From Ulva prolifera (lineage: Eukaryota > Chlorophyta > Ulvophyceae > Ulvales > Ulvaceae), in NCBI GenBank assembly GCA_023078555.1, contig CM041197.1, positions 6,531,810-6,595,809 on the forward strand: a stretch of DNA of 64,000 nt. The letters are read 5' to 3'. Position numbers and translations under genes: made by a program. Every line of letters starts with the position of its first letter. Positions within the stretch are counted from its first letter, which is position 1. The notes under the pieces are model-generated. The model did no database searches and was not told where the DNA came from. It saw nothing but the letters and a program-made list of their open reading frames with translations. Positions 36,581-50,950 of the stretch are shown in pieces.

Positions 36581-39500
36581 GACATAAAGAAGGTAATCAT
36601 TTGGTGCATTCGTGTTTGAGGACGTCCTGGTGTCCAGGAGTGCTTTGTGCACCATCGCACGCCACGTGCGTTGCCCATGCCCGGCACGTGCGCACGCCCG
36701 CACGACCAGATATGCACATGCAGGTTTGACAATTCTATTGAAAACATGGAGAAGGTTATCATGTTATGCATTCGTATTTGAGGATGTCCTGGTGTCCAGG
36801 AGTGCTTTGTGAACCATCGCCCGCCACGTGCGTTGTCCATGCACGCCATGTGCGTACCCCATGCACGGCACGTGCGCACGCCCGCACGACCAGATATGCA
36901 CATGCAGTTTTAACAGGTCCATTGCAGAAATGAAGAAGGTAATCATTTGGTCCATTCGTGTTTGAGGACGTCCTGGTGCCCAGGAATGCACCCTGCACCA
37001 TCGCACGCCATGTGCGTTGCCCATGCACGTCACGTGCGCACGCCCGCACGACCAGATATGCACTTGCAGGTTTGGCAATTCCTCTGAAGACATAAAGAAG
37101 GTAATCATTTGGTGCATTCGTGTTTGAGGACGTCCTGGTGTCCAGGAGTGCTTTGTGCACCATCGCACGCCACGTGCATTGTCCATGCACGCCATGTGCG
37201 TTGCCCATGCACGGCACGTGCGCACGCCCGCACGACCAGATATGCACTTGCAGGTTTGGCAATTCCATTGAAGACATAAAGAAGGTAATCATTTGGTGCG
37301 TTCGTGTTTGAGGACGTCCTGGTGTCCAGGAGTGCTTTGTGCACCATCGCACGCCACGTGCATTGTCCATGCACGCCATGTGCGTTGCCCATGCACGGCA
37401 CGTGCGCACGCCCGCACGACCAGATATGCACTTGCAGGTTTGGCAATTCCTCTGAAGACATAAAGAAGGTAATCATTTGGTGCATTCGTGTTTGAGGACG
37501 TCCTGGTGTCCAGGAGTGCTTTGTGCACCATCGCACGCCACGTGCGTTGTCCATGCACGCCATGTGCGTACCCCATGCACGGCACGTGCGCACGCCCGCA
37601 CGACCAGATATGCACATGCAGTTTTAACAGGTCCATTGCAGAAATGAAGAAGGTAATCATTTGGTCCATTCGTGTTTGAGGACGTCCTGGTGCCCAGGAG
37701 TGCATCCTGCACCATCACACGCCATGTGCGTTGCCCATGCACGTCACGTGCGCACGCCCGCACGACCAGATATGCACTTGCAGGTTTGGCAATTCCTCTG
37801 AAGACATAAAGAAGGTAATCATTTGGTGCATTCGTGTTTGAGGACGTCCTGGTGTCCAGGAGTGCTTTGTGCACCATCGCACGCCACGTGCGTTGTCCAT
37901 GCACGCCATGTGCGTTGCCCATGCACGGCACGTGCGCACGCCCGCACGACCAGATATGCACATGCAGTTTTAACAGGTCCATTGCAGACATGAAGAAGGT
38001 AATCATTTGGTGCATTCGTGTTTGAGGACGTCCTGGTGCCCAGAAGTGCATCCTGCACCATCGCACGTCACGTGCGTTGCCCATGCACGGCACGTGCGCA
38101 CGCCCGCACGACCAGATATGCACATGCAGGTTTGGCAATTCCTTTGACGACATAAAGAAGGTAATCATTTGGTGCATTCGTGTTTGAGGACGTCCTGGTG
38201 TCCAGGAGTGCTTTGTGCACCATCGCACGCCACGTGCGTTGCCCATGCCCGGCACGTGCGCACGCCCGCACGACCAGATATGCACATGCAGGTTTGACAA
38301 TTCTATTGAAAACATGGAGAAGGTTATCATGTTATGCATTCGTATTTGAGGATGTCCTGGTGTCCAGGAGTGCTTTGTGAACCATCGCCCGCCACGTGCG
38401 TTGTCCATGCACGCCATGTGCGTACCCCATGCACGGCACGTGCGCACGCCCGCACGACCAGATATGCACATGCAGTTTTAACAGGTCCATTGCAGAAATG
38501 AAGAAGGTAATCATTTGGTCCATTCGTGTTTGAGGACGTCCTGGTGCCCAGGAGTGCATCCTGCACCATCGCACGCCATGTGTGTTGCCCATGCACGTCA
38601 CGTGCGCACGCCCGCACGACCAGATATGCACTTGCAGGTTTGGCAATTCCTCTGAAGACATAAAGAAGGTAATTATTTGGTGCATTCGTGTTTGAGGACG
38701 TCCTGGTGTCCAGGAGTGCTTTGTGCACCATCGCACGCCACGTGCATTGTCCATGCACGCCATGTGCGTTGCCCATGCACGGCACGTGCGCACGCCCGCA
38801 CGACCAGATATGCACTTGCAGGTTTGGCAATTCCATTGACGACATAAAGAAGGTAATCATTTGGTGCATTCGTGTTTGAGGACGTCCTGGTGTCCAGGAG
38901 TGCTTTGTGCACCATCGCACGCCACGTGCATTGTCCATGCACGCCATGTGCGTTGCCCATGCACGGCACGTGCGCACGCCCGCACGACCAGATATGCACT
39001 TGCAGGTTTGGCAATTCCTCTGAAGACATAAAGAAGGTACTCATTTGGTGCATTCGTGTTTGAGGACGTCCTGGTGTCCAGGAGTGCTTTGTGAACCATC
39101 GCCCGCCACGTGCGTTGTCCATGCACACCATGTGCGTTGCCCATGCACGGCACGTGCGCACGCCCGCACGACCAGATATGCACTTGCAGGTTTGGCAATT
39201 CCATTGAAGACATAAAGAAGGTAATCATTTGGTGCATTCGTGTTTGAGGACGTCCTGGTGTCCAGGAGTGCTTTGTGCACCATCGCACGCCACGTGCATT
39301 GTCCATGCACGCCATGTGCGTTGCCCATGCACGGCACGTGCGCACGCCCGCACGACCAGATATGCACTTGCAGGTTTGGCAATTCCATTGAAGACATAAA
39401 GAAGGTAATCATTTGGTGCATTCGTGTTTGAGGACGTCCTGGTGTCCAGGAGTGCTTTGTGAACCATCGCCCGCCACGTGCATTGTCCATGCACGCCATG

Positions 39501-42350
39501 TGCGTTGCCCATGCACTGCACGTGCGCACGCCCGCACGACCAGATATGCACATGCAGTTTTAACAGGTCCATTGCAGAAATGAAGAAGGTAATCATTTGG
39601 TCCATTCGTGTTTGAGGACGTCCTGGTGCCCAAGAGTGCATCCTGCACCATCACACGTCACGTGCGTTGCCCATGCACGACACGTGCGCACGCCCGCACG
39701 ACCAGATGTGCACATGCAGGTTTGGCAATTCCTTTGACGACATAAAGAAGGTAATCATTTGGTGCATTCGTGTTTGAGGACGTCCTGGTGTCCAGGAGTG
39801 CTTTGTGCACCATCGCCCGCCACGTGCGTTGCCCATGCCCGGCACGTGCGCACGCCCGCACGACCAGATATGCACATGCAGGTTTGGCAATTCCTTTGAC
39901 GACATAAAGAAGGTAATCATTTGGTGCATTCGTGTTTGAGGACGTCCTGGTGTCCAGGAGTGCTTTGTGCACCATCGCCCGCCACGTGCGTTGCCCATGC
40001 CCGGCACGTGCGCACGCCCGCACGACCAGATATGCACATGCAGGTTTGACAATTCCTTTGACGACATAAAGAAGGTAATCATTTGGTGCATTCGTGTTTG
40101 AGGACGTCCTGGTGTCCAGGAGTGCTTTGTGCACCATCGCACGCCACGTGCATTGTCCATGCACGCCATGTGCGTTGCCCATGCACGGCACGTGCGCACG
40201 CCCGCACGACCAGATATGCACTTGCAGGTTTGGCAATTCCATTGAAGACATAAAGAAGGTAATCATTTGGTGCAGTAGTGTTTGAGGACGTCCTGGTGTC
40301 CAGGAGTGCTTTGTGCACCATCGCACGCCACGTGCATTGTCCATGCACGCCATGTGCGTTGCCCATGCACGGCACGTGCGCACGCCCGCACGACCAGATA
40401 TGCACTTGCAGGTTTGGCAATTCCTCTGAAGAAATAAAGAAGGTAATCATTTGGTGCATTCGTGTTTGAGGACGTCCTGGTGTCCAGGAGTGCTTTGTGA
40501 ACCATCGCCCGCCACGTGCGTTGTCCATGCACGCCATGTGCGTACCCCATGCACGGCACGTGCGCACGCCCGCACGACCAGATATGCACATTCAGTTTTA
40601 ACAGGTCCATTGCAGAAATGAAGAAGGTAATCATTTGGTCCATTCGTGTTTGAGGACGTCCTGGTGCCCAGGAGTGCATCCTGCACCATCGCACGCCATG
40701 TGCGTTGCCCATGCACGTCACGTGCGCACGCCCGCACGACCAGATATGCACTTGCAGGTTTGGCAATTCCTCTGAAGACATAAAGAAGGTAATCATTTGG
40801 TGCATTCGTGTTTGAGGACGTCCTGGTGTCCAGGAGTGCTTTGTGCACCATCGCACGCCACGTGCGTTGTCCATGCACGCCATGTGCGTTGCCCATGCAC
40901 GGCACGTGCGCACGCCCGCACGACCAGATATGCACATGCAGTTCTAACAGGTCCATTGCAGACATGAAGAAGGTAATCATTTGGTGCATTCGTGTTTGAG
41001 GACGTCCTGGTGCCCAGAAGTGCATCCTGCACCATCGCACGTCACGTGCGTTGCCCATGCACGGCACGTGCGCACGCCCGCACGACCAGATATGCACTTG
41101 CAGGTTTGGCAATTCCATTGAAGACATAAAGAAGGTAATCATTTGGTGCATTCGTGTTTGAGGACGTCCTGGTGTCCAGGAGTGCTTTGTGCACCATCGC
41201 ACGCCACGTGCATTGTCCATGCACGCCATGTGCGTTGCCCATGCACGGCACGTGCGCACGCCCGCACGACCAGATATGCACATGCAGTTTTAACAGGTCC
41301 ATTGCAGACATGAAGAAGGTAATCATTTGGTGCATTCGTGTTTGAGGACGTCCTGGTGCCCAGAAGTGCATCCTGCACCATCACACGTCACGTGCGTTGC
41401 CCATGCACGACACGTGCGCACGCCCGCACGACCAGATGTGCACATGCAGGTTTGGCAATTCCTTTGACGACATAAAGAAGGTAATCATTTGGTGCATTCG
41501 TGTTTGAGGACGTCCTGGTGTCCAGGAGTGCTTTGTGAACCATCGCCCGCCACGTGCGTTGTCCATGCACGCCATGTGCGTACCCCATGCACGGCACGTG
41601 CGCACGCCCGCACGACCAGATATGCACATGCAGTTTAAACAGGTCCATTGCAGACATGAAGAAGGTAATCATTTGGTGCATTCGTGTTTGAGGACGTCCT
41701 GGTGCCCAAGAGTGCATCCTGCAACATCACACGTCACGTGCGTTGCCCATGCACGACACGTGCGCACGCCCGCACGACCAGATGTGCACATGCAGGTTTG
41801 GCAATTCCTTTGACGACATAAAGAAGGTAATTATTTGGTGCATTCGTGTTTGAGGACGTCCTGGTGTCCAGGAGTGCTTTGTGCACCATCGCCCGCCACG
41901 TGCGTTGCCCATGCCCGGCACGTGCGCACGCCCGCACGACCAGATATGCACATGCAGGTTTGACAATTCTATTGAAAACATGGAGAAGGTTATCATGTTA
42001 TGCATTCGTGTTTGAGGATGTCCTGGTGTCCAGGAGTGCTTTGTGCACCATCGCACGCCACGTGCGTTGTCCATGCACGCCATGTGCGTTGCCCATGCAC
42101 GGGACGTGCGCACGCCCGCACGACCAGATATGCACTTGCAGGTTTGGCAATTCATTTGAAGACATAAAGAAGGTAATCATTTGGTGCATTCGTGTTTGAG
42201 GACGTCCTGGTGTCCAGGAGTGCTTTGTGCACCATCGCACGCCACGTGCATTGTCCATGCACGCCATGTGCGTTGCCCATGCACGGCACGTGCGCACGCC
42301 CGCACGACCAGATATGCACATGCAGTTTTAACAGGTCCATTGCAGACATG
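36581..42350 (+). repeat. 5764-bp higher-order unit (33 monomers), first copy
   Basis: It aligns with 42351-47770. Offsets are 5764 bp on the left (36618/42382, 37494/43258, 40100/45864) and 5418 bp on the right (41160/46578). 5764 bp solves as fourteen 162-bp and nineteen 184-bp monomers. Long minus-strand frames, such as 37473-38471 and 43237-44235 (332 codons), are identical in translation. This copy contains the CACATTCAG variant near 40588, which the next copy lacks. Confidence 0.9.
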
Positions 42351-45300
42351 AAGAAGGTAATCATTTGGTGCATTCGTGTTTGAGGACGTCCTGGTGTCCA
42401 GGAGTGCTTTGTGCACCATCGCACGCCACGTGCGTTGCCCATGCCCGGCACGTGCGCACGCCCGCACGACCAGATATGCACATGCAGGTTTGACAATTCT
42501 ATTGAAAACATGGAGAAGGTTATCATGTTATGCATTCGTATTTGAGGATGTCCTGGTGTCCAGGAGTGCTTTGTGAACCATCGCCCGCCACGTGCGTTGT
42601 CCATGCACGCCATGTGCGTACCCCATGCACGGCACGTGCGCACGCCCGCACGACCAGATATGCACATGCAGTTTTAACAGGTCCATTGCAGAAATGAAGA
42701 AGGTAATCATTTGGTCCATTCGTGTTTGAGGACGTCCTGGTGCCCAGGAATGCACCCTGCACCATCGCACGCCATGTGCGTTGCCCATGCACGTCACGTG
42801 CGCACGCCCGCACGACCAGATATGCACTTGCAGGTTTGGCAATTCCTCTGAAGACATAAAGAAGGTAATCATTTGGTGCATTCGTGTTTGAGGACGTCCT
42901 GGTGTCCAGGAGTGCTTTGTGCACCATCGCACGCCACGTGCATTGTCCATGCACGCCATGTGCGTTGCCCATGCACGGCACGTGCGCACGCCCGCACGAC
43001 CAGATATGCACTTGCAGGTTTGGCAATTCCATTGAAGACATAAAGAAGGTAATCATTTGGTGCGTTCGTGTTTGAGGACGTCCTGGTGTCCAGGAGTGCT
43101 TTGTGCACCATCGCACGCCACGTGCATTGTCCATGCACGCCATGTGCGTTGCCCATGCACGGCACGTGCGCACGCCCGCACGACCAGATATGCACTTGCA
43201 GGTTTGGCAATTCCTCTGAAGACATAAAGAAGGTAATCATTTGGTGCATTCGTGTTTGAGGACGTCCTGGTGTCCAGGAGTGCTTTGTGCACCATCGCAC
43301 GCCACGTGCGTTGTCCATGCACGCCATGTGCGTACCCCATGCACGGCACGTGCGCACGCCCGCACGACCAGATATGCACATGCAGTTTTAACAGGTCCAT
43401 TGCAGAAATGAAGAAGGTAATCATTTGGTCCATTCGTGTTTGAGGACGTCCTGGTGCCCAGGAGTGCATCCTGCACCATCACACGCCATGTGCGTTGCCC
43501 ATGCACGTCACGTGCGCACGCCCGCACGACCAGATATGCACTTGCAGGTTTGGCAATTCCTCTGAAGACATAAAGAAGGTAATCATTTGGTGCATTCGTG
43601 TTTGAGGACGTCCTGGTGTCCAGGAGTGCTTTGTGCACCATCGCACGCCACGTGCGTTGTCCATGCACGCCATGTGCGTTGCCCATGCACGGCACGTGCG
43701 CACGCCCGCACGACCAGATATGCACATGCAGTTTTAACAGGTCCATTGCAGACATGAAGAAGGTAATCATTTGGTGCATTCGTGTTTGAGGACGTCCTGG
43801 TGCCCAGAAGTGCATCCTGCACCATCGCACGTCACGTGCGTTGCCCATGCACGGCACGTGCGCACGCCCGCACGACCAGATATGCACATGCAGGTTTGGC
43901 AATTCCTTTGACGACATAAAGAAGGTAATCATTTGGTGCATTCGTGTTTGAGGACGTCCTGGTGTCCAGGAGTGCTTTGTGCACCATCGCACGCCACGTG
44001 CGTTGCCCATGCCCGGCACGTGCGCACGCCCGCACGACCAGATATGCACATGCAGGTTTGACAATTCTATTGAAAACATGGAGAAGGTTATCATGTTATG
44101 CATTCGTATTTGAGGATGTCCTGGTGTCCAGGAGTGCTTTGTGAACCATCGCCCGCCACGTGCGTTGTCCATGCACGCCATGTGCGTACCCCATGCACGG
44201 CACGTGCGCACGCCCGCACGACCAGATATGCACATGCAGTTTTAACAGGTCCATTGCAGAAATGAAGAAGGTAATCATTTGGTCCATTCGTGTTTGAGGA
44301 CGTCCTGGTGCCCAGGAGTGCATCCTGCACCATCGCACGCCATGTGTGTTGCCCATGCACGTCACGTGCGCACGCCCGCACGACCAGATATGCACTTGCA
44401 GGTTTGGCAATTCCTCTGAAGACATAAAGAAGGTAATTATTTGGTGCATTCGTGTTTGAGGACGTCCTGGTGTCCAGGAGTGCTTTGTGCACCATCGCAC
44501 GCCACGTGCATTGTCCATGCACGCCATGTGCGTTGCCCATGCACGGCACGTGCGCACGCCCGCACGACCAGATATGCACTTGCAGGTTTGGCAATTCCAT
44601 TGACGACATAAAGAAGGTAATCATTTGGTGCATTCGTGTTTGAGGACGTCCTGGTGTCCAGGAGTGCTTTGTGCACCATCGCACGCCACGTGCATTGTCC
44701 ATGCACGCCATGTGCGTTGCCCATGCACGGCACGTGCGCACGCCCGCACGACCAGATATGCACTTGCAGGTTTGGCAATTCCTCTGAAGACATAAAGAAG
44801 GTACTCATTTGGTGCATTCGTGTTTGAGGACGTCCTGGTGTCCAGGAGTGCTTTGTGAACCATCGCCCGCCACGTGCGTTGTCCATGCACACCATGTGCG
44901 TTGCCCATGCACGGCACGTGCGCACGCCCGCACGACCAGATATGCACTTGCAGGTTTGGCAATTCCATTGAAGACATAAAGAAGGTAATCATTTGGTGCA
45001 TTCGTGTTTGAGGACGTCCTGGTGTCCAGGAGTGCTTTGTGCACCATCGCACGCCACGTGCATTGTCCATGCACGCCATGTGCGTTGCCCATGCACGGCA
45101 CGTGCGCACGCCCGCACGACCAGATATGCACTTGCAGGTTTGGCAATTCCATTGAAGACATAAAGAAGGTAATCATTTGGTGCATTCGTGTTTGAGGACG
45201 TCCTGGTGTCCAGGAGTGCTTTGTGAACCATCGCCCGCCACGTGCATTGTCCATGCACGCCATGTGCGTTGCCCATGCACTGCACGTGCGCACGCCCGCA

Positions 45301-47770
45301 CGACCAGATATGCACATGCAGTTTTAACAGGTCCATTGCAGAAATGAAGAAGGTAATCATTTGGTCCATTCGTGTTTGAGGACGTCCTGGTGCCCAAGAG
45401 TGCATCCTGCACCATCACACGTCACGTGCGTTGCCCATGCACGACACGTGCGCACGCCCGCACGACCAGATGTGCACATGCAGGTTTGGCAATTCCTTTG
45501 ACGACATAAAGAAGGTAATCATTTGGTGCATTCGTGTTTGAGGACGTCCTGGTGTCCAGGAGTGCTTTGTGCACCATCGCCCGCCACGTGCGTTGCCCAT
45601 GCCCGGCACGTGCGCACGCCCGCACGACCAGATATGCACATGCAGGTTTGGCAATTCCTTTGACGACATAAAGAAGGTAATCATTTGGTGCATTCGTGTT
45701 TGAGGACGTCCTGGTGTCCAGGAGTGCTTTGTGCACCATCGCCCGCCACGTGCGTTGCCCATGCCCGGCACGTGCGCACGCCCGCACGACCAGATATGCA
45801 CATGCAGGTTTGACAATTCCTTTGACGACATAAAGAAGGTAATCATTTGGTGCATTCGTGTTTGAGGACGTCCTGGTGTCCAGGAGTGCTTTGTGCACCA
45901 TCGCACGCCACGTGCATTGTCCATGCACGCCATGTGCGTTGCCCATGCACGGCACGTGCGCACGCCCGCACGACCAGATATGCACTTGCAGGTTTGGCAA
46001 TTCCATTGAAGACATAAAGAAGGTAATCATTTGGTGCAGTAGTGTTTGAGGACGTCCTGGTGTCCAGGAGTGCTTTGTGCACCATCGCACGCCACGTGCA
46101 TTGTCCATGCACGCCATGTGCGTTGCCCATGCACGGCACGTGCGCACGCCCGCACGACCAGATATGCACTTGCAGGTTTGGCAATTCCTCTGAAGAAATA
46201 AAGAAGGTAATCATTTGGTGCATTCGTGTTTGAGGACGTCCTGGTGTCCAGGAGTGCTTTGTGAACCATCGCCCGCCACGTGCGTTGTCCATGCACGCCA
46301 TGTGCGTACCCCATGCACGGCACGTGCGCACGCCCGCACGACCAGATATGCACATGCAGTTCTAACAGGTCCATTGCAGACATGAAGAAGGTAATCATTT
46401 GGTGCATTCGTGTTTGAGGACGTCCTGGTGCCCAGAAGTGCATCCTGCACCATCGCACGTCACGTGCGTTGCCCATGCACGGCACGTGCGCACGCCCGCA
46501 CGACCAGATATGCACTTGCAGGTTTGGCAATTCCATTGAAGACATAAAGAAGGTAATCATTTGGTGCATTCGTGTTTGAGGACGTCCTGGTGTCCAGGAG
46601 TGCTTTGTGCACCATCGCACGCCACGTGCATTGTCCATGCACGCCATGTGCGTTGCCCATGCACGGCACGTGCGCACGCCCGCACGACCAGATATGCACA
46701 TGCAGTTTTAACAGGTCCATTGCAGACATGAAGAAGGTAATCATTTGGTGCATTCGTGTTTGAGGACGTCCTGGTGCCCAGAAGTGCATCCTGCACCATC
46801 ACACGTCACGTGCGTTGCCCATGCACGACACGTGCGCACGCCCGCACGACCAGATGTGCACATGCAGGTTTGGCAATTCCTTTGACGACATAAAGAAGGT
46901 AATCATTTGGTGCATTCGTGTTTGAGGACGTCCTGGTGTCCAGGAGTGCTTTGTGAACCATCGCCCGCCACGTGCGTTGTCCATGCACGCCATGTGCGTA
47001 CCCCATGCACGGCACGTGCGCACGCCCGCACGACCAGATATGCACATGCAGTTTAAACAGGTCCATTGCAGACATGAAGAAGGTAATCATTTGGTGCATT
47101 CGTGTTTGAGGACGTCCTGGTGCCCAAGAGTGCATCCTGCAACATCACACGTCACGTGCGTTGCCCATGCACGACACGTGCGCACGCCCGCACGACCAGA
47201 TGTGCACATGCAGGTTTGGCAATTCCTTTGACGACATAAAGAAGGTAATTATTTGGTGCATTCGTGTTTGAGGACGTCCTGGTGTCCAGGAGTGCTTTGT
47301 GCACCATCGCCCGCCACGTGCGTTGCCCATGCCCGGCACGTGCGCACGCCCGCACGACCAGATATGCACATGCAGGTTTGACAATTCTATTGAAAACATG
47401 GAGAAGGTTATCATGTTATGCATTCGTGTTTGAGGATGTCCTGGTGTCCAGGAGTGCTTTGTGCACCATCGCACGCCACGTGCGTTGTCCATGCACGCCA
47501 TGTGCGTTGCCCATGCACGGGACGTGCGCACGCCCGCACGACCAGATATGCACTTGCAGGTTTGGCAATTCATTTGAAGACATAAAGAAGGTAATCATTT
47601 GGTGCATTCGTGTTTGAGGACGTCCTGGTGTCCAGGAGTGCTTTGTGCACCATCGCACGCCACGTGCATTGTCCATGCACGCCATGTGCGTTGCCCATGC
47701 ACGGCACGTGCGCACGCCCGCACGACCAGATATGCACATGCAGTTTTAACAGGTCCATTGCAGACATGAA
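42351..47770 (+). repeat. 5764-bp higher-order unit, second copy with a 346-bp deletion
   Basis: It matches the first copy, but the offset drops from 5764 to 5418 bp between about 46.35 and 46.56 kb. Exactly one 162+184 dimer is therefore missing, including the monomer with CACATTCAG and the CACGTCACG unit after it. Loss of a whole dimer in register points to unequal exchange within the array. Confidence 0.9.
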
Positions 47771-48640
47771 GAAGGTAATCATTTGGTGCATTCGTGTTTG
47801 AGGACGTCCTGGTGCCCAGAAGTGCATCCTGCACCATCACACGTCACGTGCGTTGCCCATGCACGACACGTGCGCACGCCCGCACGACCAGATGTGCACA
47901 TGCAGGTTTGGCAATTCCTTTGACGACATAAAGAAGGTAATCATTTGGTGCATTCGTGTTTGAGGACGTCCTGGTGTCCAGGAGTGCTTTGTGAACCATC
48001 GCCCGCCACGTGCGTTGTCCATGCACGCCATGTGCGTACCCCATGCACGGCACGTGCGCACGCCCGCACGACCAGATATGCACATGCAGTTTAAACAGGT
48101 CCATTGCAGACATGAAGAAGGTAATCATTTGGTGCATTCGTGTTTGAGGACGTCCTGGTGCCCAAGAGTGCATCCTGCACCATCACACGTCACGTGCGTT
48201 GCCCATGCACGACACGTGCGCACGCCCGCACGACCAGATGTGCACATGCAGGTTTGGCAATTCCTTTGACGACATAAAGAAGGTAATTATTTGGTGCATT
48301 CGTGTTTGAGGACGTCCTGGTGTCCAGGAGTGCTTTGTGCACCATCGCCCGCCACGTGCGTTGCCCATGCCCGGCACGTGCGCACGCCCGCACGACCAGA
48401 TATGCACATGCAGGTTTGACAATTCTATTGAAAACATGGAGAAGGTTATCATGTTATGCATTCGTGTTTGAGGATGTCCTGGTGTCCAGGAGTGCTTTGT
48501 GCACCATCGCACGCCACGTGCGTTGTCCATGCACGCCATGTGCGTTGCCCATGCACGGGACGTGCGCACGCCCGCACGACCAGATATGCACTTGCAGGTT
48601 TGGCAATTCATTTGAAGACATAAAGAAGGTAATCATTTGG
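47600..48640 (+). repeat. 1038-bp tandem duplication (three dimers)
   Basis: Features at 46.56-47.60 kb recur 1038 bp later: type C unit 47.38/48.41, long heads 47270/48308 and 46578/47616, and the AGTTTAAACAG variant near 47052/48090. The copies differ by single bases, for example CTGCAACATCAC versus CTGCACCATCAC. Confidence 0.87.
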
Positions 48641-50950
48641 TGCATTCGTGTTTGAGGACGTCCTGGTGTCCAGGAGTGCTTTGTGCACCATCGCACGCCA
48701 CGTGCATTGTCCATGCACGCCATGTGCGTTGCCCATGCACGGCACGTGCGCACACCCGCACGACCAGATATGCACTTGCAGGTTTGGCAATTCCATTGAA
48801 GACATAAAGAAGGTAATCATTTGGTGCATTCGTGTTTGAGGACGTCCTGGTGTCCAGGAGTGCTTTGTGAACCATCGCCCGCCACGTGCGTTGTCCATGC
48901 ACGCCATGTGCGTACCCCATGCACGGCACGTGCGCACGCCCGCACGACCAGATATGCACATTCAGTTTTAACAGGTCCATTGCAGAAATGAAGAAGGTAA
49001 TCATTTGGTCCATTCGTGTTTGAGGACGTCCTGGTGCCCAGGAGTGCATCCTGCACCATCGCACGCCATGTGCGTTGCCCATGCACGTCACGTGCGCACG
49101 CCCGCACGACCAGATATGCACTTGCAGGTTTGGCAATTCCTCTGAAGACATAAAGAAGGTAATCATTTGGTGCATTCGTGTTTGAGGACGTCCTGGTGTC
49201 CAGGAGTGCTTTGTGCACCATCGCACGCCACGTGCGTTGTCCATGCACGCCATGTGCGTTGCCCATGCACGGCACGTGCGCACGCCCGCACGACCAGATA
49301 TGCACATGCAGTTCTAACAGGTCCATTGCAGACATGAAGAAGGTAATCATTTGGTGCATTCGTGTTTGAGGACGTCCTGGTGCCCAGAAGTGCATCCTGC
49401 ACCATCGCACGTCACGTGCGTTGCCCATGCACGGCACGTGCGCACGCCCGCACGACCAGATATGCACTTGCAGGTTTGGCAATTCCATTGAAGACATAAA
49501 GAAGGTAATCATTTGGTGCATTCGTGTTTGAGGACGTCCTGGTGTCCAGGAGTGCTTTGTGCACCATCGCACGCCACGTGCATTGTCCATGCACGCCATG
49601 TGCGTTGCCCATGCACGGCACGTGCGCACGCCCGCACGACCAGATATGCACATGCAGTTTTAACAGGTCCATTGCAGACATGAAGAAGGTAATCATTTGG
49701 TCCATTCGTGTTTGAGGACGTCCTGGTGCCCAGGAGTGCATCCTGCACCATCGCACGACATGTGCGTTGCCCATGCACGTCACGTGCGCACGCCCGCACG
49801 ACCAGATATGCACTTGCAGGTTTGGCAATTCCTCTGAAGACATAAAGAAGGTAATCATTTGGTGCATTCGTGTTTGAGGACGTCCTGGTGTCCAGGAGTG
49901 CTTTGTGCACCATCGCACGCCACGTGCGTTGTCCATGCACGCCATGTGCGTTGCCCATGCACGGCACGTGCGCACGCCCGCACGACCAGATATGCACTTG
50001 CAGGTTTGGCAATTCATTTGAAGACATAAAGAAGGTAATCATTTGGTGCATTCGTGTTTGAGGACGTCCTGGTGTCCAGGAGTGCTTTGTGCACCATCGC
50101 ACGCCACGTGCGTTGTCCATGCACGCCATGTGCGTTGCCCATGCACGGCACGTGCGCACGCCCGCACGACCAGATATGCACATGCAGTTCTAACAGGTCC
50201 ATTGCAGACATGAAGAAGGTAATCATTTGGTGCATTCGTGTTTGAGGACGTCCTGGTGCCCAGAAGTGCATCCTGCACCATCGCACGTCACGTGCGTTGC
50301 CCATGCACGGCACGTGCGCACGCCCGCACGACCAGATATGCACTTGCAGGTTTGGCAATTCCATTGAAGACATAAAGAAGGTAATCATTTGGTGCATTCG
50401 TGTTTGAGGACGTCCTGGTGTCCAGGAGTGCTTTGTGCACCATCGCACGCCACGTGCATTGTCCATGCACGCCATGTGCGTTGCCCATGCACGGCACGTG
50501 CGCACGCCCGCACGACCAGATATGCACATGCAGTTTTAACAGGTCCATTGCAGACATGAAGAAGGTAATCATTTGGTCCATTCGTGTTTGAGGACGTCCT
50601 GGTGCCCAGGAGTGCATCCTGCACCATCGCACGACATGTGCGTTGCCCATGCACGTCACGTGCGCACGCCCGCACGACCAGATATGCACTTGCAGGTTTG
50701 GCAATTCCTCTGAAGACATAAAGAAGGTAATCATTTGGTGCATTCGTGTTTGAGGACGTCCTGGTGTCCAGGAGTGCTTTGTGCACCATCGCACGCCACG
50801 TGCGTTGTCCATGCACGCTATGTGCGTTGCCCATGCACGGCACGTGCGCACGCCCGCACGACCAGATATGCACATGCAGGTTTGGCAATTCCTTTGACGA
50901 CATAAAGAAGGTAATCATTTGGTGCATTCGTGTTTGAGGACGTCCTGGTG
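48641..50950 (+). repeat. Copy of the 40.4-41.2 kb segment followed by an 876-bp tandem duplication
   Basis: 48.8-49.6 kb matches 40.45-41.28 kb at offset 8370; both have CACATTCAG and the AGTTCTAACAG variant. The 346-bp dimer deleted from the second 5764-bp copy is thus present here. Heads 49184/50060, 49530/50406 and 49876/50752 are 876 bp apart (two 162, three 184). The ACGACATGTGCG variant is copied with them. Confidence 0.85.
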
